Positions 8,936-18,754 of a stretch of DNA of 64,000 bases are shown in pieces (position 1 is the first letter of the stretch; the number at the start of each line of letters is the position of its first letter). The stretch is from positions 1 through 64,000 of the forward strand of contig JAJDUB010000014.1 in NCBI GenBank assembly GCA_022826885.1, given 5' to 3'. The notes under the pieces were generated by a model, which saw only the letters and a program-made list of their open reading frames with translations, did not search any database and was not told the DNA's origin. The position numbers and the translations under genes are program-made. The DNA comes from Gammaproteobacteria bacterium (GTDB lineage Bacteria; Pseudomonadota; Gammaproteobacteria; Eutrophobiales; Eutrophobiaceae).

Positions 8936-11900
8936 TTAAGGGTGTGCAGGTTGCGAGCCGGGTCGGGCTTTTACCTGCTTGTCCTCAGCGGGGTCTTTCA
9001 CTCTTTCTATTTTCGGGTCGTGCCAGTTGCCGGTGATCGTGTACTGGTAGCTCAGCATTTTGTTGATGTTGTTATCGATTAACCCGAACATGTTGTCGGC
9101 CAGGTACAGCGCCGCGCCGACGCCAATCCCGACCGGGCCCAACAGGGCGCTGGCCAGAGGCAGGTTGTTGGCAAACTGGGGGGTAACCGTAACGAGCTGG
9201 TCGTAGTCCTGCTCGGCCAGACCGGTCCTGCCGCTGATCAATACGTCGGCGCTGGGTCCGGTCAGGTGCAGGTCATTGGTATAGGCGTTGCCGTTGGCGA
9301 TATTGAAACTCCCGGTTATTTTGTCGAAAGCCAGGCCCTTGCCGAACAGGTCGGTGAAATCCAGCGTCAGCCTCCTGGGCAGGGTCTGGATACTCAGTAA
9401 TCCAAAAAGTCTCCCCGCCGCAGGAGACACCTCGAGAAGTTGGCCTTTTTTTACCCGGATATCAAACGTGCCGGCCAGCTTGTCCAGTGAAAACTCGTCC
9501 GGCGAGCCGTCCCAGCCCGCATCGATGGTTATTTCCGTTTTGTCTGCCTTGATGGCGGTATCATCATAGCCGAAGGCAGCCAGCATCTTATGGAGTTTGC
9601 GGGCTTGCAAATCTATGGTGAAGTATGACTTGTTCCTGTTGAACGGTTTTTCCCAAAGTCCGGTCCCGTTGATGGTCATCTCCGGAGTCTCAAACCCGAT
9701 TTCCTCGAAGGACAATCCGTTGGCGGTTGGCGTACTGGTCAGTTTCATGCTGCCGAGGTGGTAGTCTCCATAAGTGAAGTCGGCGATTTCCGCCCGGACC
9801 GGCGGCAGGTTTTTCGGGTCCGCCTGTCCAGTGGTCCTGCCGTCACCGGTTTTTTTGATCACCAGCGTATCAAGGTTGACCTCTATCCTGTTTTCCGGTG
9901 ACGGGCGCCCGGGCAGGAACATTTCGCCTTCCAGGCTCTTCCCCTGGACGGCAACCCGCCAGTCTCCGTTGCGCCGGCTCGCCTGCATGCTGCTGTCCTT
10001 GAATGACTGGTTCAGGACATTCACCAGGCCGGTTTCCAGTTCTACGTTGATGTTTGCCGTACTGAAAAACCCGGTTCCGTCACCCTGTTCTGGAGTGAAG
10101 AAGGCAATGGAGTCACGCCACTCATCAAACAGCAGTATGTCCGTACGGCCCGTCAGGTTCAGCCCGGGGCCGGCAGGGCCGGTGCGGAAGCCGTCTCCGA
10201 GGGTTATATCCAGTCTTGCGAGACTCCCGTCCGGCCGGGTGTGCAGTCTTGTATGGACATCGGAATCATAAACCAGTTCCATCGGCGTGGGTTCCCCCAG
10301 GGTCTTCCTGATAACCAGTTGCTTCCTGGCATAAGTCGGTTTCCACAGCGGTCTGGGCAGGTCCAGCGCCAGCCCGTACAGGTCGGATTCCAGCTCCAGG
10401 CGCCGGCTCAGGCCCTGCGCGTCCTGTTCGAAGATAAACCGGGCCTGCCAGTCTGCCGACCCGGAGCTGCGCTCTCCCAGCCGGGAGGCGAAATGCGCCG
10501 CGCCCGGAAAGCGTTCGCTGACCTGTTGCATGATGACCTCGTCGGTCGAACGCCCGGATATCACGAAAGCAGGCGGCGTTTCGGGAGTGTTTTTGGAGCC
10601 GGTTACGCCCAGCGTTACCGGTTGTCCGGCAAGCACGGCAGTCAGTCCTCGCCCGTCCACGGAATCCCGGGTAAAATCGACCGTGCCGTTGACCTGCTCG
10701 AGTTCCAGGTTGCCGGCGTCCGAGACCAGCCTGGCGTCTTCCAGCCTCAGCGTTCCATTGATGACAGACTGCAGGTGCGGCGCTTTTATCGGGATGCTCA
10801 TGTCCAGTTCCATGTGGAAATTGCCTGCCACAAGGGGCTGGTTGGCGTATCGGATCATCCTGTCCTCCGCCAGCGGACTTTGTTCAATGTATGCTTCCAG
10901 GTCTTTTTCCGGACCCTTGACCTTGCCCTTGAGCAGGACCACCTTGGGGCGCCTGGTCAGGTCCTCGATGACGCCCGTTGTCCCGGTGACCTGCGCGTCG
11001 AAAACGCTGCCGCGGTTGATACGCGCCGTCATCACTTCGTTGTGAAAGAAAATTTCGGCGTCAACATTGTCCACGGCGGGCCAATTCCGGGAGTACTCGA
11101 CAATGCTCCGGGACAGGTTCACCACCCCGCGCATACTGCCGTTGTTGTTCCGGAACGGGAACTCGTCCGGGTAACCGCGTATGACAGCGATGGCTGAATC
11201 GGCATAGCCCGCGTGCAGGGACCTTTCCATCCATTCCCTGATGCGGAATTTATCCGTATACGGCATGTATTTGTGCATGTTTTCCAGCCGCTCGCTGCGA
11301 ATTTCGGCAACCAGGTTCAGGTACGGTGACGGGCGTTCTCCGTCTTTTGCCGCTGTTCCCCTGACTGCCAGGGACATGTCACGGTTTTCCAGGAAAAGAT
11401 CATCCGTTTGCAGTTTCCAGCCGTCTGCCGTGCGCGACCAGGAAAGCGAACCGTCCAGGCTGCTGAAGGGTAATTTATTGCTGTACAGGTCCGGTACGCT
11501 GAATTCTGCGCCGGCCCCGTTCATGCTGACACTGGCCCGGTTGTCGGTGCCGCGCAACCTCCCTGACGTGATTTTGGCTCCCGGACGGCCATGTCCCAGG
11601 TCGGCATCCAGGTTCCTGAAAGCCAGGTCGTAAACAAGCGCCTGTTCCGCGTCGGGGCGCCGGTCATGGACAACCAGTCCGTCGCGCAATTCACTGCGTA
11701 TCGACGCCGTTTTGAGCATGCGCCGGGCCGTTTCGGGAATAAACTCCAGGTCGGGGGCAACTGGCATCAGGTCCGCCAGGTTCAGATAATCGAAACTCAT
11801 CGCGTAACGCCGATCTGGTCCATTCGGCGCGACAAATTCAATGTTCGCGGCCGGCCAGGCGCCGTTTTCCGTTTCCACCCGGTCAAGTTTCAGGGAGATA

Positions 11901-12835
11901 TGCCAGTCCTTGTCCGGCTGTCTCCAGCCTGAGAAACGCGCCGAAAATGCGCTGACATTGAGTGTCTGTGACGAGGTCAGCACAACAAAATCCCGGTACG
12001 CCAGGCGTCCCTGCACCCGCACGGGTTTTGCCTGCTCCCAGGCGCTCCACAGTTCCAGGTCGGCGCTGCCGCCGGCAGGTGTAATCCGTTCCGGCCGGTA
12101 TTCCCGGTACCAGCTGTCCGGGTTGAAGCGCGTGGTTGCCGCGTAAATCTCACCGGACCAGTCCGGCGACCAGAGTTCGCCCGTTACGTCCACGGCGAAA
12201 TTCATCTTCTCACCGAACTTGCCGGGAAGATTCATATCCCCCGTCACCTGGGACCGGGCGCGGTCCGTCCGGATCAGCAGGTTGACGTCAGTGAACCGGA
12301 TGGCGTCCTGCCGGTGTTTGTGGTCGGTCCAGGTGATGGTGGTCCCCTGCACCTCTATGCTGTCCTGACCGAACAGCCACCTGACGAACTCGTTATCGCG
12401 TTCGCCGTCCGCCGGGTTGATGTTGATGCCCTGCACCAGCAGCGTTCCGTCAGCCAGGCGCGATACCGACACGTCCAGCCCTGAAATCACGATGCGCCTG
12501 GGCACCGGCGAGAGTTTCCACAATGACATCAGCGGAGATATTTCCACGGTTGCCGCATCGAAACCGATGATGTCCCCGGCGCCGTCCCGGCTGCGCAGGT
12601 GGACTCCCGTCAACAGCAGGCTGGGGATCCACCCCTGCCATTCCGCGCTGATAGCATCGACTGCGACGGGATATTCCATGTAGCTTTCGGCCCAGGCTTC
12701 CACCTGGTCCTTGTACTGGCTGATGTTCGGCAGCGTCAGGCGCACAACGGTTACCGCTATCGCAGCCAGCAGGATAACCGCTGCGACGAGATAGAGAGAG
12801 GCGTGATAAAGCCTCTCTTTTAAGCTACCCGACAT
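8936..12835 (-). CDS. yhdP: YhdP family AsmA-like envelope lipid-transport protein
   Basis: A 1299-aa inner-membrane-anchored periplasmic protein. One N-terminal transmembrane segment (about residues 10-32) is followed by a very long beta-rich region of the AsmA/DUF3971 type. YhdP, TamB and YdbH are known to be redundant bridges carrying phospholipids to the outer membrane, and this length and layout match YhdP. The C-terminal block (LDFTDLFGKGLAFDKITGSFNIANGNAYTNDLHLTGPSADV) is the recognisable AsmA-like end. It lies just downstream of rng, the order seen in many gammaproteobacteria. Confidence 0.92.
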   Translation of the reverse strand: MSGSLKERLYHASLYLVAAVILLAAIAVTVVRLTLPNISQYKDQVEAWAESYMEYPVAVDAISAEWQGWIPSLLLTGVHLRSRDGAGDIIGFDAATVEISPLMSLWKLSPVPRRIVISGLDVSVSRLADGTLLVQGININPADGERDNEFVRWLFGQDSIEVQGTTITWTDHKHRQDAIRFTDVNLLIRTDRARSQVTGDMNLPGKFGEKMNFAVDVTGELWSPDWSGEIYAATTRFNPDSWYREYRPERITPAGGSADLELWSAWEQAKPVRVQGRLAYRDFVVLTSSQTLNVSAFSARFSGWRQPDKDWHISLKLDRVETENGAWPAANIEFVAPNGPDRRYAMSFDYLNLADLMPVAPDLEFIPETARRMLKTASIRSELRDGLVVHDRRPDAEQALVYDLAFRNLDADLGHGRPGAKITSGRLRGTDNRASVSMNGAGAEFSVPDLYSNKLPFSSLDGSLSWSRTADGWKLQTDDLFLENRDMSLAVRGTAAKDGERPSPYLNLVAEIRSERLENMHKYMPYTDKFRIREWMERSLHAGYADSAIAVIRGYPDEFPFRNNNGSMRGVVNLSRSIVEYSRNWPAVDNVDAEIFFHNEVMTARINRGSVFDAQVTGTTGVIEDLTRRPKVVLLKGKVKGPEKDLEAYIEQSPLAEDRMIRYANQPLVAGNFHMELDMSIPIKAPHLQSVINGTLRLEDARLVSDAGNLELEQVNGTVDFTRDSVDGRGLTAVLAGQPVTLGVTGSKNTPETPPAFVISGRSTDEVIMQQVSERFPGAAHFASRLGERSSGSADWQARFIFEQDAQGLSRRLELESDLYGLALDLPRPLWKPTYARKQLVIRKTLGEPTPMELVYDSDVHTRLHTRPDGSLARLDITLGDGFRTGPAGPGLNLTGRTDILLFDEWRDSIAFFTPEQGDGTGFFSTANINVELETGLVNVLNQSFKDSSMQASRRNGDWRVAVQGKSLEGEMFLPGRPSPENRIEVNLDTLVIKKTGDGRTTGQADPKNLPPVRAEIADFTYGDYHLGSMKLTSTPTANGLSFEEIGFETPEMTINGTGLWEKPFNRNKSYFTIDLQARKLHKMLAAFGYDDTAIKADKTEITIDAGWDGSPDEFSLDKLAGTFDIRVKKGQLLEVSPAAGRLFGLLSIQTLPRRLTLDFTDLFGKGLAFDKITGSFNIANGNAYTNDLHLTGPSADVLISGRTGLAEQDYDQLVTVTPQFANNLPLASALLGPVGIGVGAALYLADNMFGLIDNNINKMLSYQYTITGNWHDPKIERVKDPAEDKQVKARPGSQPAHP

Positions 12836-12846
12836 GTAAATGACGC

Positions 12847-14388
12847 CTACAACAACACGATGTCATATTGTTCCCGGATGTAAAGCGGTTCGACCTGGAA
12901 GGTAATCGGCCTGCCGATAAACTCCTCGAGTTCCGCCACGCTGGCGGACTCTTCGTCCATCAGCATGTCGACAATGGACTGTGCGGCAATGACGAGCAGC
13001 TTGTTGCCGTCAAACTGGCGCACTTCACGCAGGATTTCACGGAATATTTCATAGCACACGGTTTCCGGAGTCTTCATGGATCCCCTCCCATTACAGGTGG
13101 GACATGGCTCGCACAGGATTTGTTCCATGCTTTCCCGGGTTCTCTTGCGCGTGAGCTGTACCAGACCGAGTGAGGTGAACTCACTGATGGTGACCCTGGA
13201 ATGATCTTTTTCCACGCGTTTTTCCAGCGTCCGGAGCACCTGGCGCGCGTGTTCCGGCTCCTGCATGTCGATGAAGTCTATGATGATGATGCCGCCGAGG
13301 TTGCGCAGGCGCAATTGCTTGGCTATGGCCTGGGCCGCTTCCAGGTTGGTCTTGTATATGGTTTCCTCCAGGTTCCTGTGGCCTACGAACGCGCCCGTAT
13401 TAACGTCTATGGTCGTCATGGCCTCGGTCTGGTCTATGACAAGATGCCCGCCGGACTTCAACTGTACCTTGCGTTCCAGGGATTTCTGCAATTCATCCTC
13501 GATGGAATACAGGTCCATGATCGGCCGCTCACCGGAGTAGTATTCGATCCGGCCCAGGAAATCGGGAATGAAATGTTTGCTGAACTCCATGACCCGCTTG
13601 TAGGTTTCCTTGGAGTCGATACGTATTTTTTCAACCTCGCCGTGGGTCAGGTCCCGCATGGTCCGAACCACCAGGGGCAGGTCCTCGTGGATCAGCGCCG
13701 GCGCGTAGGTGTTTTTTGCGCGAATGGATATGGAACCCCAGAGCTTGAGCAGGAAGTCCATGTCCCGGTGCAATTCGTCTTCCTCGGCGCCCTCCGCGGC
13801 GGTCCTGATGATGAAACCGCCCCTGGCCGCTTCCGGTTTGATGGTATGCAGCACCGCAGCGCCGCCGCCTGCGCCCAGGGCGACCTGCTGCTCCTCGGCC
13901 TGGTAGTGGGCAATGACCCGGCGCAGGCGTTCCCGCTCCGCTTCATCCTCTATCCTCTGGGAGACCCCGATAACGGTGTGGTTGGGAATGAACACGAGGT
14001 AGCGGGACGGTATGGAGATACGGGTGGTGAGTCGTGCGCCCTTGGCGCCGATCGGGTCCTTGACCACCTGCACCAGGAGCTCCTGGCCTTCGGTCAGCAA
14101 GGTATCGATCGAATTCTCCGCGAGCGAGCCGGCAACGGACTCCACCTCCAGGTCTTCCTCGGTTTCGACCAGGTCCGAGACGTGCAGGAACCCGGTGCGT
14201 TCCAGGCCGATATCGACGAACGCCGACTGCATGCCCGGCAATACCCGGTACACGCGCCCCTTGATGATATTTCCGACCAGGCCGCGTTTGCGGGTCCTTT
14301 CGATATGGACGTCCTGCAACACGCCGTTCTCCACCACGGCGACGCGGGACTCGTGGGGAGTGACGTTTATGAGGATCTCTTCGCTCAT
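12847..14388 (-). CDS. rng: Ribonuclease G
   Basis: Endoribonuclease of the RNase E/G family, acting on 16S rRNA 5' maturation and mRNA decay in the cytoplasm. The N-terminal S1-like RNA-binding segment is seen in GNIIKGRVYRVLPGMQSAFVDIG (residues about 38-60). The DNase I-like catalytic part includes TTIDVNTGAFVG and IIIDFIDM, with the metal-binding aspartates. The zinc-link CEPCPTCNGRG follows. At 513 aa, without the long C-terminal scaffold of RNase E, it is RNase G. It precedes yhdP with an 11-bp gap. Confidence 0.96.
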   Translation of the reverse strand: MSEEILINVTPHESRVAVVENGVLQDVHIERTRKRGLVGNIIKGRVYRVLPGMQSAFVDIGLERTGFLHVSDLVETEEDLEVESVAGSLAENSIDTLLTEGQELLVQVVKDPIGAKGARLTTRISIPSRYLVFIPNHTVIGVSQRIEDEAERERLRRVIAHYQAEEQQVALGAGGGAAVLHTIKPEAARGGFIIRTAAEGAEEDELHRDMDFLLKLWGSISIRAKNTYAPALIHEDLPLVVRTMRDLTHGEVEKIRIDSKETYKRVMEFSKHFIPDFLGRIEYYSGERPIMDLYSIEDELQKSLERKVQLKSGGHLVIDQTEAMTTIDVNTGAFVGHRNLEETIYKTNLEAAQAIAKQLRLRNLGGIIIIDFIDMQEPEHARQVLRTLEKRVEKDHSRVTISEFTSLGLVQLTRKRTRESMEQILCEPCPTCNGRGSMKTPETVCYEIFREILREVRQFDGNKLLVIAAQSIVDMLMDEESASVAELEEFIGRPITFQVEPLYIREQYDIVLL

Positions 14389-14438
14389 GAGTTTCGCACA
14401 ACTGTCAGGTCAGGTGGTTGATAACTATAACATATTGG

Positions 14439-14471
14439 GGGGTCAGGGGTCAGGGATTAGCCCCTGACCCC
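14439..14471. repeat. Inverted repeat, GGGGTCAGGGG family
   Basis: GGGGTCAGGGG (14439-14449) pairs with CCCCTGACCCC (14461-14471) across an 11-base loop. It sits between the divergent rng and hydrolase genes, a place where a terminator is not needed, which favours a dispersed repeat. A TATACT hexamer follows at 14481-14486 and could be the -10 of the hydrolase gene. Confidence 0.75.
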
Positions 14472-14511
14472 TTGTTACGTTATACTGGCCTTTTGAATCA
14501 TGGGGCCTGAA

Positions 14512-15420
14512 ATGAATTACAGACTGATCAGTTGGTTGCCGGCAACTCTTGCCATTCTGATCAGCGCCGGGGCGTATTCCCAGGAAGACAGGTTTGCCGG
14601 GGTCGAAATAACGACCCACGATGTCGCGCCGGGCATCTACATGCTGGTGGGCATGGGCGGCAACATCGGCGTGTCGGTGGGCGAGGACGGGGTGTTCATG
14701 ATAGACGATCAGTTTGCCCCCCTCACCAATAAGATTACCGCCGCCGTCGCAGCCTTGTCGGACCGGCCCATCAGGTTTGTGATCAATACTCACTGGCATG
14801 GAGATCACACCGGCGGCAACGAGAACCTGGGCAACCGGGGAGCGCTGATCGTGGCGCACGACAACGTCTATGCGCGCATGTCCAGGGATACGGAAATCGG
14901 CGCGTTCAACCAGGTGGTGCCGGCGGCTCCGAAGGCCGCGTTACCGGTCATTACCTTTAACGATAATGTGACATTTCGCCTGAACGGCGAAGAAATACGC
15001 GCCGTGCATTACCAGCACTCCCATACCGACGGTGACAGTGTTATTCATTTCGTTAACGCCAACGTAATTCATACCGGTGATATCTGGTTCAACGGGTTCT
15101 ACCCGTTTATCGACGTATCGAGCGGAGGCTCCATCGACGGAGTAATCAACAGCATTACGACGCTGATTGATATGGCTGATGATAATACCCGGATTATCCC
15201 GGGACATGGGCCGCTCAGCGATAAACAAGGTATGCGGGGTTACCTGGAAATGCTGGAAACGGTCCGGGACAGGATGAGCAGGCTTATCGCCGAAGGGAAA
15301 TCACTGGAGGAGATAATCGAACTGAAGCCCAATGCGGATTATGACGACGCCATGGGCAAAGGGTTTATCAATCCGGAAAAATTCCTGCAAATTCTCTACG
15401 GCGACCTGAAACAATATTAA
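14512..15420 (+). CDS. Secreted metallo-beta-lactamase-fold hydrolase
   Basis: A predicted zinc hydrolase with the HxHxDH motif in NTHWHGDHTGG (about residues 92-101). Further ligands are visible in HSHTDGDS, VIHTGD and IIPGHGP, so two metal ions should be bound. From the ATG at 14512 the N-terminus is a clear signal peptide (RLISWLPATLAILISAGAYS), placing the enzyme in the periplasm; an ATG four codons upstream (14500) would add MGPE and is less likely. The protein of about 302 aa ends in a helical segment. Members of this broad family include beta-lactamases, quorum quenchers and other hydrolases, so the substrate cannot be stated. Confidence 0.88.
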   Translation: MNYRLISWLPATLAILISAGAYSQEDRFAGVEITTHDVAPGIYMLVGMGGNIGVSVGEDGVFMIDDQFAPLTNKITAAVAALSDRPIRFVINTHWHGDHTGGNENLGNRGALIVAHDNVYARMSRDTEIGAFNQVVPAAPKAALPVITFNDNVTFRLNGEEIRAVHYQHSHTDGDSVIHFVNANVIHTGDIWFNGFYPFIDVSSGGSIDGVINSITTLIDMADDNTRIIPGHGPLSDKQGMRGYLEMLETVRDRMSRLIAEGKSLEEIIELKPNADYDDAMGKGFINPEKFLQILYGDLKQY

Positions 15421-15456
15421 CTGGAAAGAGTACCAGGCACTCCTTACAAATCATTC

Positions 15457-16539
15457 ATGTCAGTAGCAAACATTAACCTCGCATCCACGGGAGTGGAGGC
15501 CGGCGCCCGTGACTTGCGCAGGACCGGCGCGCACCCCGATTTCTGGTATCCCCTGGCGCGCAGCCGGGATGTGAAGCCCGGCAAGACCGCGGCCAGGACC
15601 TTTGCCGGCGAACCGATCGTCCTCATCAGGACGGAGTCCGGCAGGCTGTTTGCGCTGGAAGACCGCTGCGCACACCGCCAGGTGCCGTTGTCGAAAGGCA
15701 GCGTGCGCGGCGAACTGGTGCATTGCTGTTATCACGGGTGGGAGTATGACGCCGCGGGCCGTTGCGTGAACATTCCGTACGTCGGCAAGAACGAACTCAT
15801 GCCCAGGGGGGTGCGCGCCTACCCGTGCCGGGAGGAATACGGTCTCATATTCGTTTTTCCGGGCGATGCCGCCAAGGCGGCAGACGCCGCGTTTCCGGAC
15901 GTGCCCAGTTGGCATGACCCGAAATACAAGACCCGCTACCTTGATCGCCAGGTAGGCTGCCATTATTCCTTCCTGCATGAGAACCTGATGGACATGAACC
16001 ACCAGTTCCTGCACCGCCGCATCATGTCCAGCATACGCACGGGTTTCCTGGACCTGCGCCATGGCGATGACTGGGTGGAGGTCGACTACACCTTCTCCCG
16101 TGTTGGCAAACAGCCTATCGGCGAGAAAGTCATGCTGGGCAAGCTGAACGCGCCCACTGCCGAACGCCCCCGCGACCTGATGACCGTCAGCACCCGCTAC
16201 CCCCACCAGCGCCTGAAATTCTGGACCGCCGGCAGCGAACACCCGGCCCTGGACCTGTGGATCACGTACGTGCCGCTGGACCGGGAACAGCGCAATAACC
16301 ATACCTTCGGCCTGATGAACATCCGCAAACCTTCCATACCGGGCCTGATGGAATTGCTGTGGCCGTTTGTGGTCTGGTTCACCGAGGGCATTTTTACCCA
16401 GGACAGGTGGATTGTGGAACTGGAACAGGCCGCATTCGATCAACAGGGGGGCGACTGGAACCAGGAGATTTTTCCGGTCATTCTGCAACTCAGGAAAATG
16501 CTGTTGCGCCAGGGGCTGCCGATAGCGGCAAATGTTTGA
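15457..16539 (+). CDS. Rieske [2Fe-2S] non-heme iron oxygenase, alpha subunit
   Basis: A predicted aromatic or aliphatic ring-hydroxylating or demethylating oxygenase. The Rieske cluster ligands are CAHR (about residues 71-73) and CCYHGW (about 90-93), spaced 17 residues apart as usual. The catalytic iron site is suggested by HENLMDMNHQFLHR (about 171-186). The length is 360 aa. The gene overlaps the next one, an FMN-dependent alpha-hydroxy-acid oxidase, by 8 bp, so the two are probably coupled and may work in one degradation pathway. No reductase or ferredoxin partner lies nearby. The substrate is unknown. Confidence 0.88.
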   Translation: MSVANINLASTGVEAGARDLRRTGAHPDFWYPLARSRDVKPGKTAARTFAGEPIVLIRTESGRLFALEDRCAHRQVPLSKGSVRGELVHCCYHGWEYDAAGRCVNIPYVGKNELMPRGVRAYPCREEYGLIFVFPGDAAKAADAAFPDVPSWHDPKYKTRYLDRQVGCHYSFLHENLMDMNHQFLHRRIMSSIRTGFLDLRHGDDWVEVDYTFSRVGKQPIGEKVMLGKLNAPTAERPRDLMTVSTRYPHQRLKFWTAGSEHPALDLWITYVPLDREQRNNHTFGLMNIRKPSIPGLMELLWPFVVWFTEGIFTQDRWIVELEQAAFDQQGGDWNQEIFPVILQLRKMLLRQGLPIAANV

Positions 16540-17704
16540 TTACATCAATAGCAAAATCCTTTCACGCTGTCACTCAATAGCTGACCTGCGCCGGGCGGCA
16601 AAGCGGCGCCTGCCCAGGGCCGTATTCGATTACATGGACGGCGCAGCGGAAGATGAGGTGACCCTGTATCGTAACCAGGCGGACTTCGGCCGTTACGAGT
16701 TGCTGCCGCATTTCCTGGTGGATGTCGGGAATATCGATTTATCCGTCAAGGTGCTGGGAGCCGACCTCGGCGTGCCTTTTATCCTGGCGCCGACGGGCAT
16801 GTCCAGGCTGTTTCATCATACCGGGGAGAAGTCGGTAGCCAGGGCAGCGCACAAGGCCGGAACCCTATATTCCCTGTCTTCGGTTGCGACCACCTCCATT
16901 GAAGACACCGCCCGGACCGGCGCGGCGCCGAAAATGCTGCAGCTCTATGTCTGGCGCGACCGCAGCATATTGAAGGATTTTATCCAGCGCGCCAAGGCAA
17001 GCGGCTACACGGCCCTGTGCCTGACGGTGGACCTTCCCCAGGCTGGCCAGCGGGAACGGGACCTTAAGAACGGGTTTACCGTACCGCCGCAGATCAGGCT
17101 GTCCAATATCCTCGATACCATGATGCGGCCCGACTGGCTGCTGGATTTCCTGACCAGCCCGCGCATGAAGCTGGAAAATGTGCTGACTCATACCGATGCC
17201 GCGCAGAACCTGTTCTCCGTGATTGACTATACCACCAGGCAGTTCGACCCGACGCTGACCTGGGACGACATGGCCTGGATGATTGATGAGTGGGGCGGAC
17301 CGTTCGCGATCAAGGGCATCCTCACCGTTGATGATGCCCGGCGCGCGGTCGAAACGGGCGTCTCTGCCGTAATCCTGTCCAACCACGGCGGGCGCCAACT
17401 CGACCATGCACCTTCGCCCATCAGCGTGTTGCCCGAAGTGGCCGATGCGCTGGGCGACCGGGTGGAGATCATCCTGGACGGCGGCGTCCGGCGCGGCACC
17501 GACGTGATCAAGGCGCTGTGCCTGGGTGCAACCGCGGTGATGGTAGGGCGGGCCTACCTGTTCGGCCTGGGGGCCGGGGGAGAGGCCGGCGTGGACCGCG
17601 CCCTGGAATTGCTGAGCGCCGAAATCAGGCGCAACATGGCGCTGCTGGGCTGTCCGTCCGTGCAGCAACTGGGCAGCAAATACGTGCGGGAGATAAAGTC
17701 CTGA
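16532..17704 (+). CDS. FMN-dependent alpha-hydroxy acid dehydrogenase (LldD-like)
   Basis: A TIM-barrel flavoenzyme of the L-lactate dehydrogenase/glycolate oxidase family, oxidising 2-hydroxy acids to 2-keto acids. The family signature with the proton-abstracting histidine is SNHGGRQLDHAPSP (about residues 283-296). FMN-binding parts are FILAPTGMSRLFH near the N-terminus and LDGGVRRGTDVIKALCLGATAVMVGR near the C-terminus. At 390 aa the length is typical. It overlaps the Rieske oxygenase gene upstream and its stop codon overlaps the presumed start of tag. The substrate is not necessarily lactate. Confidence 0.92.
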   Translation: MFDYINSKILSRCHSIADLRRAAKRRLPRAVFDYMDGAAEDEVTLYRNQADFGRYELLPHFLVDVGNIDLSVKVLGADLGVPFILAPTGMSRLFHHTGEKSVARAAHKAGTLYSLSSVATTSIEDTARTGAAPKMLQLYVWRDRSILKDFIQRAKASGYTALCLTVDLPQAGQRERDLKNGFTVPPQIRLSNILDTMMRPDWLLDFLTSPRMKLENVLTHTDAAQNLFSVIDYTTRQFDPTLTWDDMAWMIDEWGGPFAIKGILTVDDARRAVETGVSAVILSNHGGRQLDHAPSPISVLPEVADALGDRVEIILDGGVRRGTDVIKALCLGATAVMVGRAYLFGLGAGGEAGVDRALELLSAEIRRNMALLGCPSVQQLGSKYVREIKS

Positions 17705-18285
17705 TATCCGGTCCGGTCCGCTGTACCTGGTGCCTGGGGGATGAACTGTACCTGGGCTACCATGACAAGGAGTGGGGCGCGCCGCTGCACGATGACGGGA
17801 AACTGTTCGAGTTCCTGGTACTTGAAGGCGCCCAGGCCGGACTGAGCTGGATCACGGTGCTGAAGAAACGTCCGGCTTACCGCGAGGCGTTCGATGGTTT
17901 TGACGTTACCCGGGTTGCGCGGTACGACGAGGAGAAGGTAAGCAGCCTGCTGGCGAACCCCGGCATTATCAGGAACGAACTCAAGATCCGCTCGGCAATC
18001 AGAAACGCCCGCGCCTTCATCCGTGTCAGGGAGGAATTCGGCAGCTTCGACAACTACATCTGGGACTTCGTCGACGGCAAACCGATACAGAATGCCTGGA
18101 AACACGGTTCACAGATACCGGCGGAAACCCCCCTGTCCAACAAAATCTCCAGGGACCTCAAACAGCGCGGCTTCAACTTCGTCGGCCCCACCATCATGTA
18201 TGCCCACATGCAGGCCACCGGCATGGTCAACGACCATACGACGGATTGTTTCCGGTATGGTGAAATAAAGGCATTAATAAGATAA
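17701..18285 (+). CDS. tag: DNA-3-methyladenine glycosylase I
   Basis: Removes 3-methyladenine from alkylated DNA. The zinc-binding residues of TAG are all present: Cys in VRCTWC near the start, His in YHDKEWG, and the C-terminal pair in NDHTTDCFR (H-x3-C). Homology begins two or three residues before RC, so initiation must lie near 17700. No ATG, GTG or TTG occurs in frame there; the nearest is a GTG at 17518, deep inside lldD. A CTG at 17701 overlapping the lldD TGA, with GGGAG about 8 bases upstream, is the best candidate. The length is about 194 aa. Confidence 0.9.
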   Translation: MISGPVRCTWCLGDELYLGYHDKEWGAPLHDDGKLFEFLVLEGAQAGLSWITVLKKRPAYREAFDGFDVTRVARYDEEKVSSLLANPGIIRNELKIRSAIRNARAFIRVREEFGSFDNYIWDFVDGKPIQNAWKHGSQIPAETPLSNKISRDLKQRGFNFVGPTIMYAHMQATGMVNDHTTDCFRYGEIKALIR

Positions 18286-18331
18286 AATGGCGCATCAGCG
18301 CAGTGACGAACCAGTTCACATGAGAATGAAT

Positions 18332-18754
18332 ATGATCAGCACACAAGCATTCACGGACAAAATGGCCATAAGCCTGTCTTTGCTTTGCGCGCTCCATTGC
18401 CTGGTTTCCCCTTTGATCATCGTGATGCTTCCCAGCCTGGCGGCATTGCAGTTCGATGGCGAAGCGTTTCATGTGTGGATGGTACTGGCTGTGATACCCA
18501 CAAGCGTCTACGCATTAACTATGGGCTGCAAACAGCACAAGCGCTATCGATTGCTAATCATGGGTTTGGTTGGCTTGTTGGTTTTACTGTCAGCCTTGCT
18601 TCCAGGTGAAGGAAATACTGGTGAATTCTGGGAAAAGGCGCTGACCGTTACCGGCGCCGCCATTATAGCCCTTGGCCATTATCGGAATTACCGCTTGTGC
18701 CGGCATGAGGATTACTGTGCTTGCCCGGTACATAACGAAGAATTATCAAACTGA
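18332..18754 (+). CDS. MerC-like small membrane protein
   Basis: A ~140-aa inner-membrane protein with four hydrophobic segments. LCALHCLVSPLIIVML in the first segment has the Cys-x2-His-Cys style seen in MerC mercury-uptake proteins, and the C-terminus is Cys/His-rich (RLCRHEDYCACPVHNEE). MerC-type proteins are also common outside mer operons, so a metal-related role is plausible but a mercury function is not shown; no other mer gene is present. Several Met codons could start it (18287, 18320, 18326, 18332); 18332 is preferred because it directly precedes the conserved part and has GAG seven bases before it. It converges on the DoxX gene with a 9-bp tail overlap. Confidence 0.75.
   Translation: MISTQAFTDKMAISLSLLCALHCLVSPLIIVMLPSLAALQFDGEAFHVWMVLAVIPTSVYALTMGCKQHKRYRLLIMGLVGLLVLLSALLPGEGNTGEFWEKALTVTGAAIIALGHYRNYRLCRHEDYCACPVHNEELSN

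Noticed and set aside
13201-14421. 406-codon plus-strand open frame opposite rng
   Set aside because: Antisense shadow in GC-rich coding DNA; rng has all RNase G motifs.
18287-18754. MerC-like gene as evidence of a mercury-resistance operon
   Set aside because: No merR, merT, merP or merA nearby; MerC-like proteins occur widely outside mer operons.
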